Shown in pieces: positions 37,787-48,902 of a DNA stretch of 64,000 nt. Made by a program: the position numbers and the translations under genes. The DNA comes from Picocystis sp. L7 (taxonomy: Eukaryota > Chlorophyta > Picocystophyceae > Picocystales > Picocystaceae): contig QXJR01000003.1 of assembly GCA_020975725.1 (NCBI GenBank), forward strand, positions 496,001 through 560,000. Direction: 5' to 3'. The notes beneath the pieces are model-generated. The model was given only the letters and a program-made list of their open reading frames with translations, was not told where the DNA came from and did not search any database. How positions within the stretch are numbered: the first letter of the stretch is position 1; every line of letters starts with the position of its first letter.

Positions 37787-39535
37787 ATGTCCGCGCACGT
37801 GGACGACATCGAAGACGCGTTCCTGCACGACGGGACGTCCACGAGGTCGCCTCGCGTCCCACAGGTGCAGCTGCGTCCCCGGCGGCGACAAGACGAGGAC
37901 GTCGGCGACGAGGCGGCGGATCCAGACGCTTCGCCATCGCTTCCTGGCAAGCAGAAGGTTTTCTTGCGCACCTTTGGATGTGCACACAACCAGAGTGACA
38001 GCGAATACATGGCTGGACTGCTCCAAGCCTACGGGTACGAGCTGACGGAGGTGGACCTCGAAGCCGATGCATGGGTCATCAACACTTGCACAGTGAAGAA
38101 TCCCAGCCAAACCGCCATGAACAACATCATTACCCGTGGTAAAGCATCTGGGAAGAAGCTGGTGGTGGCCGGATGTGTGCCGCAAGGAGACAAACGGGCC
38201 AAAGAGCTGGAAGGGATGTCCCTGTTGGGTGTGACACAAATCGATCGAGTGGTGGAGGCGGTGGAAGAGACCCTCAAGGGAAACACGGTCACCCTCTTGA
38301 GCAAGAAGAAGCTACCCGCACTGGACCTGCCTAAAGTGAGACGGAACGCCCACGTGGAGATACTGCCCCTGTCCACTGGCTGTTTGGGATCCTGCACGTA
38401 CTGCAAAACAAAGCATGCCAGGGGCGAGCTCGGAAGCTACTCCCCTCACGTCATTCGAGAAAGGGTGAAGAGTGCAGTGGATGATGGCAACGTGCGAGAG
38501 ATTTGGCTCAGCAGCGAAGACACAGGGGCCTACGGGAGGGACATTGGGTATGACCTACCCAGGCTACTGGAAGACATAATCTCGGAGCTCCCCACGGATG
38601 GGAGAACCATGCTACGAGTGGGAATGACCAATCCACCATTCATTCTGGAACACCTGGATGCTATCGCTAAGGCACTTTGCCATCCCTGCGTGTTCTCCTA
38701 CTTGCATGTCCCCGTACAATCAGGGAGTAATGCTGTCCTCGAGCGAATGAACAGGGAATACACACGAGAAGAATTCGAGCGCGTTTGCGACGTACTGCTG
38801 GCGAAGGTCCCAGGCCTTGAACTTGCCACAGACATCATCTGCGGATTTCCAGGTGAAACCGATGAAGATTTTCAAGCCACCATGGATCTTGTACAGAAGT
38901 ACCGTTTCAGCCACACACATATTAGCCAATTTTACTCTCGCCCTGGAACTCCCGCCGCTAGAATGAAGCATGTGCCTTCCTCCACAACCAAAGCTAGAAG
39001 TAGGAAATTGACACAAATTGTGGACAACTTTGTTGGAGCCTATGAAGATTTGATAGATACAGAACAGAGGGTCTGGATTGTGGACCGAGCTGCGGATCGT
39101 AAGCACTACGTAGGTCACACGAAGAACTATGTCCAAGTTCTGATTGCGGGTGGGCAAGAATTGCTTGGTTGTAGTGCCATGATAAAAGTCACGAAGGTGA
39201 CTCGCTGGAGCGTTTTTGGTGAAGTGCAGAGTGTTGTCACGCCAAAGCATTTTGTGCAGCTCACAAGGAAGCATCAGAAGCCGCAGCTTACCGATACAGT
39301 GAGCGAGGAGATGGGCGCTGGCACCGGTTTGACATCAGGGCAGACTTTACCTGACCAGTCCATGCAGAGCAGAATGGTCTTGGATGAGAAGGAAGCTGCA
39401 CAGGAAACACACAGTGCCATTCGAACCCATGTCTTGGGTGCACACATTGTGGACGTGCTGCTTTGGTTGGGCGTTTTTGTTGGATTTCTGGGAATCACAG
39501 CATCTGCCATGAGGGGCTTCGTGGGGACCCAATAA
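37787..39535 (+). CDS. CDKAL1: CDKAL1-type tRNA methylthiotransferase (ms2t6A), tail-anchored
   Basis: A 582-residue radical-SAM enzyme that converts t6A37 to ms2t6A37 in tRNA-Lys(UUU). The N-terminal MTTase domain has [14 protein letters not shown] and N-T-C-T-V-K, with a third cysteine in V-A-G-C-V-P-Q (second iron-sulphur cluster). The radical-SAM cluster is C-L-G-S-C-T-Y-C with cysteines at about residues 199, 203 and 206. A TRAM domain follows (about 430-500). A final hydrophobic segment (about 553-575) would tail-anchor it in the ER, as in human CDKAL1, which separates it from plastid MiaB-type enzymes. ATG 37787 was used. There is no intron. Confidence 0.95.
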   Translation: MSAHVDDIEDAFLHDGTSTRSPRVPQVQLRPRRRQDEDVGDEAADPDASPSLPGKQKVFLRTFGCAHNQSDSEYMAGLLQAYGYELTEVDLEADAWVINTCTVKNPSQTAMNNIITRGKASGKKLVVAGCVPQGDKRAKELEGMSLLGVTQIDRVVEAVEETLKGNTVTLLSKKKLPALDLPKVRRNAHVEILPLSTGCLGSCTYCKTKHARGELGSYSPHVIRERVKSAVDDGNVREIWLSSEDTGAYGRDIGYDLPRLLEDIISELPTDGRTMLRVGMTNPPFILEHLDAIAKALCHPCVFSYLHVPVQSGSNAVLERMNREYTREEFERVCDVLLAKVPGLELATDIICGFPGETDEDFQATMDLVQKYRFSHTHISQFYSRPGTPAARMKHVPSSTTKARSRKLTQIVDNFVGAYEDLIDTEQRVWIVDRAADRKHYVGHTKNYVQVLIAGGQELLGCSAMIKVTKVTRWSVFGEVQSVVTPKHFVQLTRKHQKPQLTDTVSEEMGAGTGLTSGQTLPDQSMQSRMVLDEKEAAQETHSAIRTHVLGAHIVDVLLWLGVFVGFLGITASAMRGFVGTQ

Positions 39536-39951
39536 ACGGCAATTCCCCCTCGTTGCCATACAGATGTGACCATGGGGTTGCCTCTTTGCCAGAATGCTGG
39601 CTTTTCTGCAATCCTATCTACGCTCACCTCCTCTTCACACGGAGAAGATTCGTTCCTTTTCCTAGTACTGCTTGCGGTGAGGAAAGGTCCACCTTTTGCC
39701 TCTGCCGCCTTGTGTGGATGTGCAGCATCCATCCCTCCATCCTCTGCTCCACTTTGGCCTGTTCCTTCACCTTTTCCCCTCGCCTTGGAATTGTCCGAGA
39801 CTTTGCTCATCGAAGTTTCCGTTGAGCCCCGGTGTCGGAGGGTATCCGTACCTTCGTTCCCCTTATCCAACCTTCCACCCTTGGACCCAACCTTTTCGTA
39901 ACTGTCACCAACCTGTCCACCTTGCACCGCGCCTGGTGGGTGCGGCCGAAG
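39536..39951. other. intergenic spacer
   Basis: 416 bases between CDKAL1 and the methyltransferase gene, presumably the latter's promoter. No gene or repeat was recognised. A frame open across the end of it begins with GTG and is probably not translated. Confidence 0.45.
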
Positions 39952-42900
39952 ATGAAGGTGGCCAGCCTCTTCACCGGTGCCGGTGGACTGGATCTGGGCT
40001 TGCATCGTGCAGGCCATGAAATCATTCTGCAATGCGAGGCCGATGCGGCTGCCCGACAGGTGAGGAGCGTGGAGAAGTACATCCAAGGAAAACGTGGGAG
40101 GGAGAGAAAACAGAAATGCGAATAAAACACTTCTGTGAGAAATAGGTGGAGTAGCAAAGCAAGTGTGGGGGGGGTGTCATTGAATGCTCCGCTCCGCTCT
40201 GAACATGGTTTGCAGGCACACTCGACTCACCTGGACATGATCGAATCCTTTCCCACACGCAGCTCCTGAAATGCCACTTTCCTGGCGTGCACTTGGTAGA
40301 AGACGTTGCTAGCATCGAATCGCTTCCCAAAGATACCGAGCTGCTTGCTGCCGGTTTTCCATGCATTGGTGAGGTTCCTATGTGCACCTGTCCGCGTTTG
40401 CCGAGCGGTATGTGTTTCTGCTGTAAGTGTTTCTGACCCGTTGCTGCAAAATTGAACCACAACAAACTTCCTCATGATGGGCTGCACCTTGGTTTTTCCC
40501 ATCTCTTCGTAGATGTGAGTCATGCAGGCCTGCGCGCTGGTCTTGCCGGACAAAGCTCAGGCCTCGTTCTGCATGTTTTTCGTCTTCTTGAGTGTGCGCT
40601 GAAAGACAACCGGCCTGTTCCATGGGTTCTTTTGGAGAATGTCCCTGGACTGCTTGACTGTAATCCAGTCACTGGGCCTGCCATTTCACAGATTGTGACA
40701 ACCTTTGAGCGGCTGGGGTACCATAGCTGGGCCCACCGCGTCGTCAGCAGTGCCTCATTCGGAGTTCCCAACCGAAGAAGAAGGGTATTTGTGCTTGCTA
40801 GTATGTATGGAGATGCAAGGGATGTTCTTCTCTCTACTGGTAGGATACGCTGTGTTGGATCCTGCACAGAACTTCATGGTAAGACCTGCTACAGCTGCCA
40901 CTTGTCCAGATTAGAAAAGATCACAGGAAGGGGCTACCTGGACTGCGATTCCGATGAGGAGCAGGACCCTGCCCATGACCACACTAGCCAAATGGCGAGG
41001 AAAAAAAGCGTTTCCAATTCAATGAAAGGTGTTGAGTGCAAACTCTCTGATGCGCCTGTCCCCTGTGCTGAGAATGGAGAGCTCAAAACTTCCAGAAATC
41101 TGCAAGAAAATGGCGTGGAACACGAACCATCTTGCAAGACAAGAGCTCAAAGACCTGAAGAAGAATGCAAAGAGGAAAGCTTGAGTTCCCCTCGAGATGA
41201 ACAGGATCAAGATCAGAGAAGCAAAGCTTTTCAAGAGGATGGTATCGACAAGGAAGATGAGGAGTCTGATAGCAGTTGGTCTTTTGCATTGGACCTGGGG
41301 AATGCTCGAAGTCCGGGCGCTGTGGATATGGTTCCAACATTTACAACAAACACTTCACGCATATGTCTTTTACTTGCCAGTAACAAGATGGGTATGCTGC
41401 AAGTCGAAGATGCGGAACGACTTCAAGGCTTTCCAGAGGGATATACAGACTGTTGTTATCCTATTGCTGCCCCCGGTGCCCCTATACATAGAGCATTAAA
41501 CGCAGCAGACAAGTCCGGAAGTGGACAGAAGAGCCGTCGAGATAGCGAGCGCTGGAAGCTACTCGGAAACGCAGTGACGGTTCAAGTGGCCGAATGGCTA
41601 GGTAGACAGCTGATTGAGCCATATAGGCACAAGTACATACCCTCCTGCGATGACAAGCGCTTTGATTTGATTCTCTCCGACAGCACTGGAGAAACTGGCA
41701 TTGTAGACATCTTCTCAGGAGACTTGAAGGCACGTGATTCACTTGTTGTACCAGGCACATGGCCACGAGGAGCGTGGTATCTGAAGACGCTTGGCAGATT
41801 CATTGCCACCGTTTCAGAGGCTCCTGAGATTCACCCTTTTGTCCCCCTTGGAGACTTTGTTCATGGTGTGGGTCAACCACCTGATCCAGGATCCCTGTCT
41901 GTCTATGTTGGTCGTATGAGAGAGCAAGGTTGGGACGTGACCCAAACAATACAGAAGGCTATGCGATGCGGTGCTGCATCCTTCTTACCTTCAGAACTGG
42001 AGGCTCTTGAGTCCCCCGTAACCCCTCTGAGGATAGGCAGGCTCTGTTGGGCAAAGCTTCCCAAGTGGCCATGGTGGCCGGGTGAAGTTCTGGACCCAGC
42101 CGACGAGAATCCACCACGACCCATCCCACCTACAGCTTTGTTGCGTTGTCCTAAAACAAGTCTCCCAGAGGGGGACCGGTATGTCCTTGTTATATTCTTT
42201 GGTGATAGCACATACCACTGGATGCAGGAGTCGCATCTGCGCGACTTTCAGGTGGAAGCAGACGAGAGATACGAAGAGGGGCTCCGAGCTACTTTGTATA
42301 ACAAGGTGCTCGGAGCCCTATTCAAGAGCTCCGTGAAGGATGCTTGGGAAGCTCACAAGCAAAGCCTGGGAGAAACCACCCTTACGGACCAGGTTGCGTT
42401 TCGTGCTTCCAGAGCTGCTGCAGACGCAGTAGCAGCTGGAAGGGGTGAAAGGTGCGGTTTGTGTCACACATGTCAAGAAGAAAAGAGCTTACAGCAGTCC
42501 CAGCGGCGCTGTTTGGTGCGGCGAGCTCACGCTGCAGCCGCATCTGGCCATACCGGTGCGCAGCTTGCAGTACTTGGTGCAGAATGCATTGGAGCCAGAG
42601 TGCTTGTGTGGTGGCCGTTGGACAGTGAGTGGTACACAGGCACAGTTTCGGGGCACGATGCTTACCTAATGAAGCATACGGTGGACTACGACGATGGGGA
42701 TGTGGAACACATACATCTCTGGAGTGCATCGCAAACATTGAGAATTTTGACCCCAGCGTCAGACTGGGGGAAAGTGAGAGAAGAGCTGGAGCAGAAGAAA
42801 AGAGAGTTGCTGGCTGCAAAAGAGAAAGCCCTCTTGGATAATGCAACCGAGGAAAGGTGCGAGGAAGCCGCACCTCTTCCAGAAAATGAGTTTGAAAAGG

Positions 42901-43511
42901 ACAGGCTCGAAAACATTCAACGGAACAAACAGGCTCTGAAACTGACCATCCAGGGAGAGGGAACTGTTCTTTCCGGCGCAGCAGCAGATCCCATGCCATT
43001 TCCTTCACTGCCGAGTGAACAAGATCCACCCCATGTTGAACCTCCCGTAGACGAATCAAAGAAAGTGCGAGCTGCGACACAAACCCGATGTTGCGCTTGC
43101 AGCGAGTTTGCAGGTAAGTCCAAGAAAAGGGTCGCGTGCTGTTGCATTTGCAACCGGCAGCTCATTCACACCCGCTGCCTGCACCCAGCAGAATCGCATT
43201 TCTTGCAAATATCCGGTGAGTGGAAATGCGTGAACTGCTTGACTGAGGAAGACTTTGCAAGCGAAAGATTCCAGGGCGAGGATCTGTCCGTGCAAGGACT
43301 TCAAGAGTTTTACCTGGCCAGGAAATGCGAAGCAGAAATACGCAAGGCCTCCATGAGCAAACGTTGCCCTGCCGAGGCCCCGAAGGTACACTTTGACCCA
43401 TCAGGCACAAATGCAATCCCCAAGCGGCAGCGTACCAAGGGAATGAGACACGCGGCTCCCCTGGTGGTCCAGACCCCGAAATTCTTGTACCTGAACATTC
43501 ATGACTCATAA
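39952..43511 (+). CDS. DNA (cytosine-5)-methyltransferase with PWWP, Tudor-like and PHD modules
   Basis: Exons 39952-40059, 40263-40368 and 40513-43511 give 1,070 residues. The introns (203 and 144 bases, donors GTGAGG) restore the catalytic domain. Motif I is S-L-F-T-G-A-G-G-L-D-L-G-L. Motif IV A-A-G-F-P-C has the catalytic Cys near residue 70, coded at the end of exon 2. Motif VI is L-L-E-N-V-P-G, then N-R-R-R-R-V-F, and later motifs IX-X include E-R-L-Q-G-F-P-E-G and W-K-L-L-G-N-A-V. Beyond the catalytic part come a PWWP domain (L-C-W-A-K-L-P-K-W-P-W-W-P-G-E-V, near 580), a Tudor-like fold (R-V-L-V-W-W-P to Y-D-D-G-D-V-E, near 760-815) and a PHD finger (about 930-980). Methylation steered by histone marks is inferred. 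It belongs to neither plain DNMT1 nor CMT by layout. Confidence 0.88.
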
Positions 43512-43615
43512 CAGCCTGAGGTTAGGTATCGTTTTCGAGCGATGGGGTTTCAAAAGTGGAGAAGTGGTCATGTGTATTACCATGTTTGTTTCATGTTGTT
43601 ATTCTTTACGCGTGC

Positions 43616-44797
43616 TCAAAAAACCTTGCCGCAAGGCCTAACCGAATTAAAATTATCATTTGACATCCACTTTGAGAGCATGCCATCGCGCTCACGCCAC
43701 GGAGGCACATTCAGTCCGCTGGCGCGTAACGATTCCAGTGCTTTGGTCGCCAAGAAATCGGCCACCTGCAAAAGTCTATCCATGCTTCCTACAAACTCCA
43801 ATGGAATCATGTCTACTATTTTTTTGAATTTTTGTGTGGGCCGGGCCACTTGAAACTGGGCCGCAAAGTTGGGTTCCACAATTATTTCTTCGCCGCTTCC
43901 CCTGTGCACGACCACGTAGGAATGGCTCCACGTACGTAGGTAATCCCCTTCGGAAGCCTTTTTGGCTACCACTCTGGCGTCGTACCCTTCCTTTCGCAGC
44001 CGTGCCGCCACCGCTTCGCTGGAGAGCTGCACCGTCTCGGGGGATCCGATGCGGTTCCGCATCATTTTCACTTGGATGGCTAGATCTTCCTCGAATCCGC
44101 TCCCGGGCCTCATGATGCCTAGCAGCCGGTTCTCGCTGTAGTTCATCGTGGTGTCTTCCGGCCTTTGCTCATCCTGTGCGCTCGGCCATCCAAACTTCCA
44201 GAACGGGAGGGTGTGGTGCAGGTGGTGTGTCCTGGGCGTTTCCATCTCGCCTGGTGCGATGCTCTCGTCCATTTCGAAGAGCTCATCGTTCGATTCGGCG
44301 TGCACCATGTGTGTTTCCCTGGCTTCCACCTCTTCTCCTTCCTTCGCGTTGATGTCTTGCACGTTCAACGCCTTGGTCTCCTTTCCGTTCGGCTGCAGCT
44401 TTCGGCCGTAGCCGAGTTCACCTGCAGCGATCCCTCCCACTAGGATGCGGTTTTCCACGTCCACTTCGCCGTCTGCGTACTTGCACACGCGGTTCCAGTG
44501 CGTCCAACCGGCATCCTTCTCGTCCGGTCCATCCTGATCCCTTCGTGTGCCACCCACGGCCGGCATGTCCTCGTTTCCGGTTTCCACCGGTCCGCGTTTC
44601 CGCTTCCTTCCCCTCTGGCTCCTGCTTCGAGCCGTCCACCTCTTCCTCGCTTCTTCCAGCCTCCTCTCCTGCGCTCTTTCGTCCCCAGCACGTGCGAAAG
44701 TGCGCCTGTGTGACCGCCGCCTCGCCTGCTTCGCTTCGTCCCAAATGATGCCATCGACCGCCAACGCACCTCCCCCAAGCCGGACCGAAACCACCAT
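43616..44797 (-). CDS. DUF506-family protein (PDDEXK nuclease-like, plant type)
   Basis: A 393-residue protein. The conserved C-terminal half (about residues 230-390) has the DUF506 pattern: L-R-K-E-G-Y-D-A-R-V-V, then Y-V-V-V, E-E-I-I-V-E-P-N-F-A-A-Q-F, and a hydrophobic end with P-P-W-R. The I-V-E-P-N-F core and preceding acidic residues resemble the degenerate PD-(D/E)XK fold proposed for this plant and algal family. The biological role is unknown. The N-terminal half is basic then acidic and looks disordered. The ATG at 44797 was chosen; the frame is open further upstream with low-complexity residues. It converges on the methyltransferase gene with 104 bases between stops. Confidence 0.82.
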   Translation of the reverse strand: MVVSVRLGGGALAVDGIIWDEAKQARRRSHRRTFARAGDERAQERRLEEARKRWTARSRSQRGRKRKRGPVETGNEDMPAVGGTRRDQDGPDEKDAGWTHWNRVCKYADGEVDVENRILVGGIAAGELGYGRKLQPNGKETKALNVQDINAKEGEEVEARETHMVHAESNDELFEMDESIAPGEMETPRTHHLHHTLPFWKFGWPSAQDEQRPEDTTMNYSENRLLGIMRPGSGFEEDLAIQVKMMRNRIGSPETVQLSSEAVAARLRKEGYDARVVAKKASEGDYLRTWSHSYVVVHRGSGEEIIVEPNFAAQFQVARPTQKFKKIVDMIPLEFVGSMDRLLQVADFLATKALESLRASGLNVPPWRERDGMLSKWMSNDNFNSVRPCGKVF

Positions 44798-46202
44798 GAC
44801 CCGCAGAGGAATAAGGGGGGCGAAAGGGACGATCCTCTGCGCGGAAGGGAGACACGCTTGCGGCGCGTGTCGGGAGCGGGTCCTTCCTCTGCATGGCATG
44901 TCGACACCGTGGGGCGTCCCGTCGGGTCCGGTGCTGCATGGACGGTGGATCCGGCACGTCCCCGCAGAGGAGGCATCTCTTCGGGGAGGGGAGGGGGGGG
45001 GACAGCTCAGCTCGTGTGTGAGATCGGGGGAGATCGGGTTCGCCCCGGATTCCCCGAGGGAGAGGGAGAGGGGAACAGGGAGGGGAGAGGGTACGACACG
45101 TCGTCCCGGGGACCTCGGTGGAAGCACGTCCAGGGAGGATCGAGGGAGGGGGGAGGGGATCTGACGTGGGCTCCTCGACGGGAAACGGGATCTTCGACGC
45201 CAAAGAGGGAATATTCGGCAAGGGATGGGGGATGGCGGTGTCGGTGCCGTGGAGGACGAACGGATCCGTGGAAGGGGAGACGTCGCTCGGTCTTCCGGAC
45301 CCTTCGAATCGAATCTAGAACCGAAGAGATTCGGTCTAGACCCGAATCTTCCTCCCTTTCGATCCCGAAGCGAAGAGCGGGACTGAAAGGAAGACCCCCG
45401 GTCGAAGGACAACCTGGACGTGACGGACAGGTGACGCACGTCGATCCAAGCACGGACGAAAGCAACGGCTCTCTCGAGCACGTGCGGTCGACGTGTCGAA
45501 GGACGAACGTTCGAACCCAAACCAGGCGTCGCGATCGAATGTAGGAAAGGGAATAGACCGTGGCGAAGCAGACAAGGACGCGGACGACGATGCCGCGGCG
45601 TTTGGAAATCGAACGTTCGAGACGGATGCCAAGCCACACCCAGGACGTCCATGGTCCGCATCTTCCGGGACTGGAACACCGTCTCTCGCACGTCGAGATG
45701 TCCTCGATGGGCCCCTCCCGTCCAAATCGACACTCGAACGACGACGCGCGTGCGTTGCCGCGGTTCCGATCTCCTTCTCCAGCTGCGGAAAGGTTCGAAT
45801 CGACAGGACGGATTCGAACGGGATCCTGGAGGTCGCGCACTCCGTTTGCGTCTCGTGAATCAAGGTGTCGGATTCAAGCCTTTGAGTGGCGGGTGGATCC
45901 GGTGAATGTGCTGTTCTCGCCTCCCCTTGCGTGCGTGCTCGAGCTGCCTGGATCCGTCACGCTCGAGGTGGTCGCCTTCCCACACCCAAGGTTCCCAGTT
46001 ACACCACGACTGCCCGGGATTGTACGCGGTGCAACTGATCCCGATGGGGTGCAACTGGACCTCTTCAGATGCACCCTTCGAACCGAGATGCACCCCCGTG
46101 TTCCCTTCCCGTTTGTCGCGGTGTGTCTCGAATCCCAGGGTGCAACTGCTCCGAGGTCCATTCGTGCGTCGGACGTGGGCCATTGCACGCATTTTTCACG
46201 CG
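44798..46202. promoter_or_regulatory. long divergent intergenic region of DUF506 and OSCP genes
   Basis: 1,405 bases, the longest gene-free stretch. Open frames cross it on both strands, but their translations are Arg/Ser/Thr-rich without conserved blocks, so I treat them as composition effects. An inverted repeat around AGATTCGGTCTAGACCCGAATCT lies at 45327-45349. A small gene or a non-coding RNA cannot be excluded. Confidence 0.4.
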
Positions 46203-47217
46203 ATGTGGCGTCGCATTGCGCCGCGTTTGGCGAGCACACTCGGCGTTTCGGAGGTGCGCAAAGGAGCTCGAACGACGAAGGAAGGGTCCCAGCGATTCCT
46301 TTCGATCGCGAAGGACCGACACGTGCGCAGGAAGACCGCCGAAAGGTCGTGGAACGCGCGCGATTAGGGTTGCGAAGCGCGTTGCTGACGACGTGCTTCG
46401 TCCAGAGCTTCGCGACCAAAGCCGCTGCAGAAGCGGCTGGAGACGTCCAGGTGCGTGAAAAAGACGCCTGCACTTCGGAGGAACGAGCGAGGTGCGAACG
46501 AGTGCGTCGGCTGACCTCCTGAACGCCTTCGAACGTCGCGTGTCGGTGGAACGCAGCTGCCGTTGAAGCTTTATGGCGTGCCTGGACGGTACGCTTCGGC
46601 GCTGTTCGTGACCGCCTCCAAGGCGAAGAAGCTGGACCTCGTGGAGAAGGAACTGAAGACGGTGCGTGACGAGGGAAAGACCTGCGTTCCGAACACCGAA
46701 CCGTGCGGCTATGGCGAGGAACGTGAGCTGACCGTCCGAGCGTGGCGCTTATCGACGGTCTCAGATTGCCAGCATGGTGAACAAGAGCTCCGCCTTCAAG
46801 AACTACCTGGGCGATCCGACAGTGTTGAGGACGAAGAAAAGCAAAGGGATCGCAGAACTGATGAAGGAGTTCAAGGTGTCCGACCTCACGAAGAACTTGT
46901 TCGTGATCATGGCGGAAAACGGCCGATTGGCACACACGGAAAAAGTGGCCGAATCGTTCAACGAGCTCCTCATGGCGTCTCGTGGGGAAGTGAAAGGAAC
47001 AGTGGTGTCTGCGGATCCTCTGACACCGGAGCAGATGAAGCGGATCAGGAGCTCCATCACCAAATTTGTGGACAAAGGGGCGACCTTGAAACTGACAGAG
47101 GAAGTGGATCCAAAGATCCTCGGAGGTATCGTGGTTTCAGTGGGAGACAAACACATTGATCTCAGCATTGCTTCCAGGATCAAGAAGCTAGAATCCTTGC
47201 TCGCAGAAGCGCTGTAA
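46203..47217 (+). CDS. mitochondrial ATP synthase OSCP (delta-type) subunit, four exons
   Basis: Exons 46203-46253, 46331-46450, 46557-46661 and 46765-47217 give 242 residues. The three introns (77, 106 and 103 bases; donors GTGCGC, GTGCGT, GTGCGT) are all phase 0. The product follows the OSCP pattern: a presequence beginning M-W-R-R-I-A-P-R-L-A-S-T, then L-P-L-K-L-Y-G-V-P-G-R-Y-A-S-A-L-F, V-E-K-E-L-K-T, L-F-V-I-M-A-E-N-G-R-L, R-G-E-V-K-G-T-V-V-S-A-D-P-L and the C-terminal D-P-K-I-L-G-G-I-V-V-S-V-G-D-K. OSCP joins the F1 head to the peripheral stalk in the inner mitochondrial membrane. The first exon and its acceptor were chosen by frame and presequence character and are less certain than the others. 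Confidence 0.88.
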
Positions 47218-47324
47218 AATAATTCTTCACCATTCAATCTTGGGAAGAAACAATAGTCAGCCCTAGGTACAGCTGCCTAGGCCATCGGAGATCTGCAAAC
47301 AGACCGAAATCGATGGTTTATTCT

Positions 47325-48902
47325 TCAGGTCATTAGGGACCACACGGCAACGAACGCTAGCAAGGAGATGTCTCTCAGCTTTGACAAGTTTGCGCCCTTC
47401 TTCTCGTGCAACCTGGCGTTGCCCGTGCTGGCTGGGAAGGCTCCCTCGTGAGAGATAGCTTGGTTCGAGGGTTTTCCAAAAGAGGGGGCAGTCTCCGCTG
47501 CCCGACTCGCGATTACCGATGCGTTGGTATCTGCCGCCCATAGTCCCTCCTGTTCCCCGTCCCTTTCCGAAACAGATGCCTCCTCGGATGACGGTTGAAA
47601 AGTAAGCCCGTAGAAGTCGCATAGCTCCCTTGCCTGTGCTGTGATATCATCCTCCGCAAGCTCCTCTGCTGCAACCCAGGATATGGAGCATGCTTCTCTC
47701 CCGGCTCCCATCCTCGCTTCATCTAGGAGCTGCTGTCTGTGCAGCTGCCTTTCGGTTTTCATAAGATTTTCCCGGCCCACCAGCATCATCATGGCAATGT
47801 CTCCCAATGCCGGACGTAGGTCGCATATTCTGGCACCTTCAGGCGCTTCTGCCGACGGGTGGACTGAGTTGGTCAGCACGCACACATATGCCTTGTACTT
47901 GGGGTCGATCCACAGGCTGGTACCCGTGAAGCCGGTGTGCCCGTAGGCACTCAGGCTCATCTTCCTCCCGGCTGGGCACCTGCGCATAGCAGAAAACCTG
48001 AGTTTGGTATCCCAACCCAATGCAAACGGGTACGACGTTGCCCTTGCTGTTTGTGGTTCCGTGAAAGTCCGTACGGTCTTGGGTTGGAACACTTGCCTCC
48101 CCGTCTTCTCCACATGACCCTCGCCTACCATCACCTCTGCAAATTTCATCACGTCCAGGACGCTGGTGAACAGCCCGGCATTGCCAGCACAACCGCCGAA
48201 GAGGAATGCGGTAGGGTCGTGCACTTCTCCCCAAAGCAATCGGTTTCGGAACGTGTTGTCCACTTCTGTAGGTACCACTCCTGGATCCCCATTTCCTTCT
48301 CCGACGCTTCGGAATCCGGTGCTGGTCATTCCAATGGGATCGAAGACGTGTTCTTTGACGAAATCGGCCAAGGATTTTCCAGACAGCCGTTCCACGAGGT
48401 GTCCCATCACGAGCATGCTGAGGTCGCTGTAGACCGGGTCTCGTCCCACAGGATGTGCCGGCGCATCTGCCATCACGAACTTCAGGATGTCTTGTTTCGT
48501 CCTCAGGTTCATGTGGTAGAAGGGATACCACGCTCGAAGTCCGGCGGTGTGGCTCAGCAGCTGTCGCACGGTGATTTCTTCCTTTCCGTTCTGTGCGAAT
48601 TCGACGAGGTACGAGGCCACGGTCGCATCCAGATCGAGCAGGCCGTCTTCCCAGAGCCTCATGGCGGCGGGCACGGTGGCCATGACTTTGGTGAGCGAAG
48701 CTGCGTCCCACACGCTCCTTGCCGAGCAGGACGGCGCGGCCTCGTAGGTGTAGCTTCCATACGCTTTGGCACGTCGCATTCCACCGACCTTGCCGACTCC
48801 CACCGCACCTCCGGGGAACACGCGATCCGCCACGGCTCCGTGCATGACCTCATCCACCATCTCCCACGCCTTTCGGATCCTCTCGTCTTCCACGTGCGCC
48901 AT
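47325..48902 (-). CDS. serine beta-lactamase-fold (class C/esterase) family protein
   Basis: A 525-residue protein of the penicillin-binding/beta-lactamase superfamily. The three active-site motifs are intact: S-L-T-K (Ser about 69, Lys 72), Y-S-D (Tyr about 158) in the Y-x-N position, and H-T-G (His about 322) in the K-T-G position. Y-S-D and H-T-G are usual in eukaryotic and bacterial esterase or peptidase relatives (LACTB-like, EstB), so hydrolysis of an ester or peptide is likelier than antibiotic resistance. A 150-residue extension follows, acidic and disordered, ending in a hydrophobic tail (L-L-A-F-V-A-V-W-S-L) that may anchor it in a membrane. ATG 48902 starts close to the domain. It converges on OSCP. 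Confidence 0.88.
   Translation of the reverse strand: MAHVEDERIRKAWEMVDEVMHGAVADRVFPGGAVGVGKVGGMRRAKAYGSYTYEAAPSCSARSVWDAASLTKVMATVPAAMRLWEDGLLDLDATVASYLVEFAQNGKEEITVRQLLSHTAGLRAWYPFYHMNLRTKQDILKFVMADAPAHPVGRDPVYSDLSMLVMGHLVERLSGKSLADFVKEHVFDPIGMTSTGFRSVGEGNGDPGVVPTEVDNTFRNRLLWGEVHDPTAFLFGGCAGNAGLFTSVLDVMKFAEVMVGEGHVEKTGRQVFQPKTVRTFTEPQTARATSYPFALGWDTKLRFSAMRRCPAGRKMSLSAYGHTGFTGTSLWIDPKYKAYVCVLTNSVHPSAEAPEGARICDLRPALGDIAMMMLVGRENLMKTERQLHRQQLLDEARMGAGREACSISWVAAEELAEDDITAQARELCDFYGLTFQPSSEEASVSERDGEQEGLWAADTNASVIASRAAETAPSFGKPSNQAISHEGAFPASTGNARLHEKKGANLSKLRDISLLAFVAVWSLMT

Noticed and set aside
45560-46522. A 320-codon plus-strand frame overlapping the first OSCP exons.
   Set aside because: Only its end (46331-46450) is conserved, and that is an OSCP exon. 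The rest has no recognisable sequence.
47325-48902. Beta-lactamase as an antibiotic-resistance gene.
   Set aside because: Y-S-D and H-T-G motifs and a eukaryotic context point to the esterase/peptidase relatives, not to drug resistance.
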